The notes under the pieces were generated by a model. It was not told where the DNA came from. It saw only the letters and a list, made by a program, of their open reading frames with translations, and made no database searches. DNA of 64,000 bases from Seiridium cupressi (Eukaryota > Ascomycota > Sordariomycetes > Amphisphaeriales > Sporocadaceae): assembly GCA_036674765.1 (NCBI GenBank), contig JARVKI010000010.1, positions 615,014 to 679,013 of the forward strand, given 5' to 3'. The translations under genes and the position numbers were made by a program. Shown here in pieces: positions 58,365-64,000 of the stretch (within the stretch, counting starts at the first letter, position 1; each line of letters begins with the position of its first letter).

Positions 58365-59096
58365 ATGGCTTCGTCTGTATCATCGAGTTGCGGCAGCCCC
58401 GGGTGCCAGAGTGGCTCTACAAATGGTCTCATGACTTGCTCCGCCTGCAAGAAAGTCAACTACTGCTCCAAAGACTGCCAGAAGCAAGACTGGAAAGTCC
58501 ACAAGGCCATGTGCAAGCAAGCCACCGGTGGCGAAACCAGCTCCTCCGACCTTCGCCACCCGTGACCCAAAGGCACAAGCCCTGGCCAAGGAGATCGGAC
58601 TCAACTTACCATACGATTCCCTCCAGTACGACCACCTGTCGCTCCTTACGGTGCTTTATACACTAACTGTCGCTTCAGAATGACTGTCAGACGACTTGTT
58701 GTGACTGGCAAGGACACACCAGAGAACTTTGCTCTCCTGTTTGGCCACGGAAACAAGGGTGTCGTCGAGAGCACGGCCAAGGAATGCCGCCTCGAGGTGC
58801 TCCTACGCCCTCCTCCTGGCTCGCCCATGTACGCCATGACAACAAGCTTGAAGCTAGACGAGAATTGCCCCAGTTGGACGCCTCGTCCTGCATCCCCGGA
58901 GGAGGCCAAGGAGGTTGAGGAAATAAGAAGCATGCAGGACATCATCCGAAAGCATATGGGACCCCGCGGCTTGAAGAACATCGGTACGGGTGATATGCAG
59001 CAAATTCTGGTAAAGAATTTCAGCGACCGGTGGTCGGAGGTCATTGGCGTCTATCAGAATGCAGTCAATTCCTTGGATCAGGGCGTTAGGATTTAA
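58365..59096 (+). CDS. MYND zinc-finger protein
   Basis: Three exons, 58365-58527, 58580-58625 and 58679-59096, with introns of 52 and 53 bp (the second with a CTAAC branch site), give 208 residues. The MYND finger (about 24-51) reads CSACKKVNYCSKDCQKQDW then HKAMC with all Cys/His ligands. The second exon is short and reads ALAKEIGLNLPYDSLQ, joining to MTVRRLVVTGKDTPENFALL. The C-terminal domain (LLFGHGNKGVVESTAKE to the end) is of unknown function. MYND fingers bind proline-rich peptides in partner proteins. The two introns were inferred because three frames each carry coding-like sequence; a compensating frameshift pair is the alternative. Confidence 0.75.
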
Positions 59097-60611
59097 GTGG
59101 TGGCGTTCTGCCGTTACACTAACAAATCTGGTGCAGTAAAAGAGAGAAGAGAACGTAATACTACATCTGCTGGCTGTTATATTGGACTTGAGTTTTCTCG
59201 GCCTCATTTGAAAATGTCGAATATTCCCTATTGTATTCTGTCGATACTTGCTAGCTCTTCATTGACGCTTCTCTGCTCAGCGCTTTGATGCTCATGTTAC
59301 TCAGAAGCGCGAACACTTCGAGAGCGACACCAATATTCCGTAACTAATTCCTTAATTTAAAAGATATAATGGAGCCCGATCCGTACGTTTGGACTGCTTT
59401 CCCAATCGGTGTGTATAACTTGTTTTGATTTCACCGCCGTCTGTTGTAAACTCTCCGGTTGGTTTATTAGGCAACAGACGATAGGTCTGGACCTTGTATG
59501 TTGTTTTATCAATCTTATTATATATACGAGAATGTCCAGCTAACGCGCGAGAATTGGCCTTTCCAAGGAGAGTGTTGATCTCGCACACCAACCTCCCGAT
59601 GGCGCTATCCTCAGTCCCTATACCAGTCCGGAACGCTCTAGTATCGAAACGCACGTGCACAATCCCGTACCTCATCTGCCTGCCGCGGGTCAAGAGTTTG
59701 AATATAATGACCTCCGCACTTACCTCGTGAGAAACCCAAAATTAAACAGTGGCACATAGCTTAAAAGGTTGTGTCGTGGTGACACAACCATCAGTCTTTC
59801 CGCCCCACCTCGGTGTCAGACGCGAATGTAGCAGCTGCGCTGACGCAGCGCATAGATAGCGTGAAACCACTAGTAGGGGATGAGACCCGGGCCGAAGGGA
59901 TTGATACAGTACCGAGGCAGCGCTGAGACTGCGCCGCGGATATCAAGGGGCGGCAACCCATATTGGTTGAAGGGCAGAGATCAGTCTGTATCCGACCTAT
60001 CTAGAAACTATCATCATCTTCGTGGCCTTTCACTCTGTTGCATAATCCATCTGACAATTTTCTACGTCGTGCCATGAACGACCAAAGCAGGGGCGGCCGG
60101 GTCTTCCCGGTTCTCCTAGCGACCCCAGGTGTAGGACAAGATGTTGTACCTTGGCCTTTTGACCCCTGAATACCCACAGACGCTCAACCGAGGTCATTGT
60201 GGGAATGTGGAGCAATCTCTGCGGCCAATAGTCCAACTGCATTCCACCGCCCGGCCCAGAGGTTGCTTCTCTAGGTTCAGTTAAAGACAAATTCGCAAAG
60301 CTGGGCGGGTTTTATAACTTGCCATTGTCATGAAATCGACGGACCCGTCGACCTATTGGGAGCCTGCCATAAAGAAGTGCTGACAATTGATTGGGGAAAT
60401 CCATATATATGCGTTTAAGTGAGATTTGCACGTAACTTTTTTCAAAACGGGGAATTTAGGAGAATGACATCAGTACCTAAGCTATCATTTATCTCAAAGC
60501 GGGGAAAGTTGTAATAAAATAAAGCCAAAGCCTAAAGTAGTTTTAGCACCTACAACGTACTGCTCAAGAAATATATTTCCCCAGTCGAACAATTCATTTT
60601 AATTCCTTATA
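59097..60611. other. Gene-free 1.5 kb
   Basis: Only short frames; one minus-strand frame (59672-59353, from an internal ATG) has coding-like composition (FDTRAFRTGIGTEDSAIG) but no recognisable family. Confidence 0.35.
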
Positions 60612-62404
60612 ATGTCTGAGGACCTCACCGCCCTTGTCGGCACTATTGGTACATGGATTGCTGTATTTTTGGCAGTCGTAGCTTTGGCAGGTATATTACC
60701 GACTTACGTTTATTATAAGAAGAGCAGAACCGCAAGGGCACGAGTATTACACTTGGTGGACGACCCCACACACATATATGTGAAGCGCCAATTTCGAATT
60801 CCTGGTATTGCACGATATAAAGTCTCTGCTTTACCAGATTTACGGGAGCTTCCCAACATCCACGATCTTGTCCCGGCAGCTCGCCTGAAATTGTCCGATT
60901 TGCCGACAAAAAGATCGACCACTGGTTAGATTGATTTTGCACAACTCATCACGGCAACGTTCGGCAAAATCGAGACTGCGACGGGGAGAGATGCTGTCGA
61001 GTGTGAGGATGGCGAAACTTTACTCCCAGTTCATGTAACATGGCTTATTGTCCTATGCGTCCTGCATCGATACTCCCACCGTTTGGATTTTGGCCTTCCA
61101 TTAAACTCAATTCCGGAAGCCGAACTCGATCTCCAAGACTCTGAACGATGCTTATCAGGCTTGTCTGGTCTGATGAAAATTGACCATGGCTCGAACAAGA
61201 TCGAGTTCCGTCTGCATCCGCCAACGGATATACAACGTTCACCGGTAGACGATATGACCTTACCAAATCTTATCCTGTTATACTTTGGATATATATCTCT
61301 TCCAGGTGGCAAGTTCTTCACTGCAAAAGCCCCATACCCACCATACAAATCTCATTCTGGAAAAGCAACGTATGGTTCATGGCGTGAACACCGACGTGCG
61401 AACCTCATACTAGTTAACTCACAACGAGACGACCATTATAACAAAAAACGGTTCTTGCGAGGTCTCGGCATAGAAGTTGGCGAAGTCAGTCGGTTGAGAC
61501 TCGAAGGTGAAATCTCATTCCACAATCATCTGGAGGCCATGAATTCAGGAACACAAGACTGTATCTCATTCAAACCCAAGGCCAGGGCTCAAGGTGGGCG
61601 CAAACACGAAACCACGTTCAGAATGAGAAGATCGGAAGTGCAGTGGCTCGTCAACGCCTACCTCAGATTTCCTCATAGTCCACTAGGCTTCTTGTATAAG
61701 GCTTCAGAGGACTTCATCGTGCACTATGTATTGAGGGGCGACAAGCTTGCACAGTCATTTCAAATGTTGAGGAAGTGGCTACCAGCCCTAGCCGCTTCCA
61801 ACGAAGAAATTCACAGGCTCAATGAAGCATTGGATGCTGTCACTAATGATGACACCGCCAGTCTCGATTGGAGTCGGCGTGCAATGCAGAAATTCCATGA
61901 ACTCGACCTTGCGATCACCTCCATCCCAGACTTTAATTCATGGCAGTTATAATGTCTATCAGCACTATATACGCCTACAACGACCAGTTTCGCGAAGATA
62001 TCAATACATTAGTCACTGATACAGAGCTTACAGAGACTCGAACGATCAAGCTCGATCTAATTGGAAACAAGATTATGGTGCCCAAAATTGAAAGCGCTAT
62101 GTCAGTGGCAAACCATGAGTTCGACTTTGATTTCTCTCAGATAGCGGAAGATACACAACAAGCAATGAGTATGGCTAAGAAGGAATTTTCATGCGCGCAT
62201 ACAGTATTGGCCTGTTTGAGAGGAAATATGCGTGCAGCCATGTGGAAGATGTCACTTCTTCCAACAGGGTTGGATTCCCTTTTGTCCAACACCCACGATC
62301 CTATTTATTACATTGGGAATATTCACAACGGACGACCATCATCAGATTCCTCTATGTCCGCGAGGGGTTTAAGGACCCAATCCTCCACTTCGGATACCTC
62401 ATGA
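60612..62404 (+). pseudogene. Decayed fungal membrane-anchored hypothetical protein
   Basis: The start MSEDLTALVGTIGTWIAVFLAVVALAG with one membrane span is characteristic of a common, uncharacterised fungal family whose N-terminus reads like LTALVGTIGTWIAVFLA. The frame meets a TAG at 60927-60929 and continues in the same frame (IDFAQLITATFGKIE, LLPVHVTWLIVLCVL) through 61952. A further coding-like frame runs from 61940 to 62404, shifted relative to the first (YNDQFREDINTLV). No GT-AG intron joins the pieces plausibly at 61950. One nonsense codon plus one frameshift point to a pseudogene. It borders the AT-rich block, where RIP leakage could have caused C-to-T changes. Function of the family is unknown. 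Confidence 0.6.
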
Positions 62405-62711
62405 TCGCGATCACGGGAATCAATAAGTTCCCCCGAATCGCAGACTGATGCAGGGCGGCAATTAAACATTTCTTCGTAGTCCTCGCCACTCATCCAACCC
62501 TCACTGCAACCGGGAGGACCAAATGTTACTACACGACACCAACCACCCCCACCCTCACCCAACCCACCATATCTGGGGGGACCAAATATTCCTCCACGGT
62601 ACCCACCGTCCATTCCCCCACCAGCACGTATACGAATCGGTCAAAATAGAACTTTACAGCCCCCGGCCCCCATTACAAATCAAGCTTATATCGTGGATAT
62701 CGCGGATATAC
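62405..62711. other. Short transition segment
   Basis: About 300 bp of ordinary base composition, C-rich in part, with a partly repeated aggaccaaatgtt / ggaccaaatattcctcc motif (about 62515 and 62577). No gene. Confidence 0.4.
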
Positions 62712-64000
62712 CTTTGCAACACTTAGAACCTATCCTGTTTATATTAAATTATTAGTATCGCCCACTAATTAATCGAAGCTGGAGTTACTATTAAAAGAGG
62801 TTTAATATATAAGATATATCGTTATCGTTTACTATTTATTATAATACGCTAAAAAAAGAATAAATTAAATAGAAAAATATAAAATTAATATTAATATAAA
62901 AGAATTAAAAGTAATAATATAATATATTATAATAAAAGGTTTAAAATTTTATATTTAATAAAATATACGTATTAATTAATATTTTTAATATTAATTATAA
63001 TAATTAAATAAATTAATAACTTTTTTATTTTATAAAAAAATTAAAAATTATTTTTAATATATTATTTTTAAATTTTATATTAAATATATTAAATAATAAT
63101 ATCTTTTTAATATTAAAAAAAGAAATTATATTATATTAAATTATTATAAATTAAAAATATAAAAACTTTTTATTATTATAAATATTATTATTTAATTTTA
63201 AAAATTAATTATATTTAAAATTAATATATAAATATATAAATTATAAAAAAAATATTAAAAAATTAATTATTATTATTATTATTATTATTAATAATTATAA
63301 TAATTAGTTTTTATTAAATAAATTTAATAATTTTTTTAAAGAAGTTTAAAATTAATTTTATTTTATTATATTTTATATTTTTTATTATAATTATATTAAA
63401 TTATTTTAATTATAATTATTATAAAATAATCTTTTTATTTAATTTATAACTTTATATAAAATAATAATAAATAATATTAATTTAATATATTATATAAAAG
63501 AGAAAAAAAAAGTTTTTTTTTTATATAAAACCGTAAGTTTATATTATAAATATAATTTAATTAAAACTTTAAAATAAAATAAATAATACTTTATATATAA
63601 TTAACCGTAAATAATTACGAAAAGCCGGTAAAAAAACTAATATATTAAACATTAATACGGTAAATATAAAATTAATTAAAAGACGTACTTAATAATAATT
63701 AAAAAAGTTTAATTAATTAAAATTAAATATATTTAATTATATTTAATAAAGATTTATTAAGTAAATATAAATAAAATAAAATTAATAAAAGAATAAATAA
63801 ATATATATATAATAAATATTTTTTATATAAATAATTATTACTTTAATAATTAATTTAAACATTTATTTATTTATAAATAAAGCTTATTAAACCTTAACGA
63901 TTATATTTTTAATTTATTAAAATTTAATATTCTTATTTTATATTACGTATTTTATTAATATAAATTTAATATTAATATATTATTTTAAAGTTTATTTTAA
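62712..64000. repeat. AT-rich block, RIP-like, continuing past the window
   Basis: Composition changes abruptly near 62.71-62.82 kb to nearly pure A/T, including a (ATT)n microsatellite around 63268-63291. The few remaining C residues are mostly in CpG (acgt, ccgta, gccgg) and CpT, with CpA almost absent. That is the residue expected after repeat-induced point mutation, which prefers CpA. No open frame survives. It is likely an old transposon-rich AT isochore, or a subtelomeric or centromere-proximal block. Confidence 0.8.

Noticed and set aside
58528..58680. Frameshifts in the MYND gene
   Set aside because: Two short introns of 52 and 53 bp, the second with a CTAAC branch site, join the three coding-like frames without invoking mutation.
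1..64000. tRNA, rRNA, CRISPR array or intact transposon
   Set aside because: None of their hallmarks was recognised by eye on either strand; a tRNA or repeat scan would be needed to exclude small or degraded ones.

Overview
The window is nuclear DNA of a filamentous ascomycete (Pezizomycotina). Genes are spliced with 44-81 bp GT-AG introns, and there are clear orthologs of fungal Ptc1, Vps2 and Fzo1, a Zn2Cys6 regulator, UstYa-type oxidases, fungal P450s and an AT-rich block at the right end that looks RIP-mutated. A plant-associated Dothideomycete would fit, but the genus cannot be read from the sequence.

Left third (1-19.6 kb), mostly housekeeping: an ADF-H actin-binding protein running off the left edge (-), the PP2C phosphatase ptc1 (-), an iron-type alcohol dehydrogenase/maleylacetate reductase-like enzyme (+), the ESCRT-III subunit vps2 (-), the mitofusin fzo1 (+), a secreted mucin-like Ser/Thr-rich protein (-) and a small C-tail-anchored protein (-).

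Middle (19.6-33 kb), sparse: a carboxylesterase pseudogene with several breaks (-), an intronless ArgE/M20-type deacetylase (-), a 4.4 kb stretch without a recognisable gene, and a multi-pass membrane protein (+).

33.2-41.6 kb is the most interesting part. It has the gene content of a dikaritin (ustiloxin/phomopsin/asperipin-type) RiPP cluster: an O-methyltransferase, two UstYa-like (DUF3328) oxidases, a truncated UstQ-like tyrosinase, a cytochrome P450 and a tiny spliced secreted peptide gene at 36345-36610 (-). That peptide has a signal sequence and 19-residue repeats ending in VGDTY, with a dibasic KR Kex2-type site after the first unit and after the segment before it. I read it as the precursor of an undescribed cyclic peptide. 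Parts look eroded: a stop replaces the Lys of the second KR, one UstYa copy has a frameshift, and the tyrosinase lacks its CuB half.

42.8-57.5 kb: an AAA+ ATPase whose N-terminus copies the histone H3 tail (ARTKQT), then a stand-alone class I terpene cyclase (-) divergent from a 9-exon P450 (+), a Zn2Cys6 regulator (+) and a full-length ABCB/MDR transporter (+). The last four look like a small terpenoid cluster. The regulator and transporter could also serve the RiPP locus.

Right end: a MYND zinc-finger protein (+), a decayed member of a fungal membrane-anchored hypothetical family (+), and from about 62.7 kb an almost pure A/T block in which the surviving cytosines are mostly in CpG.
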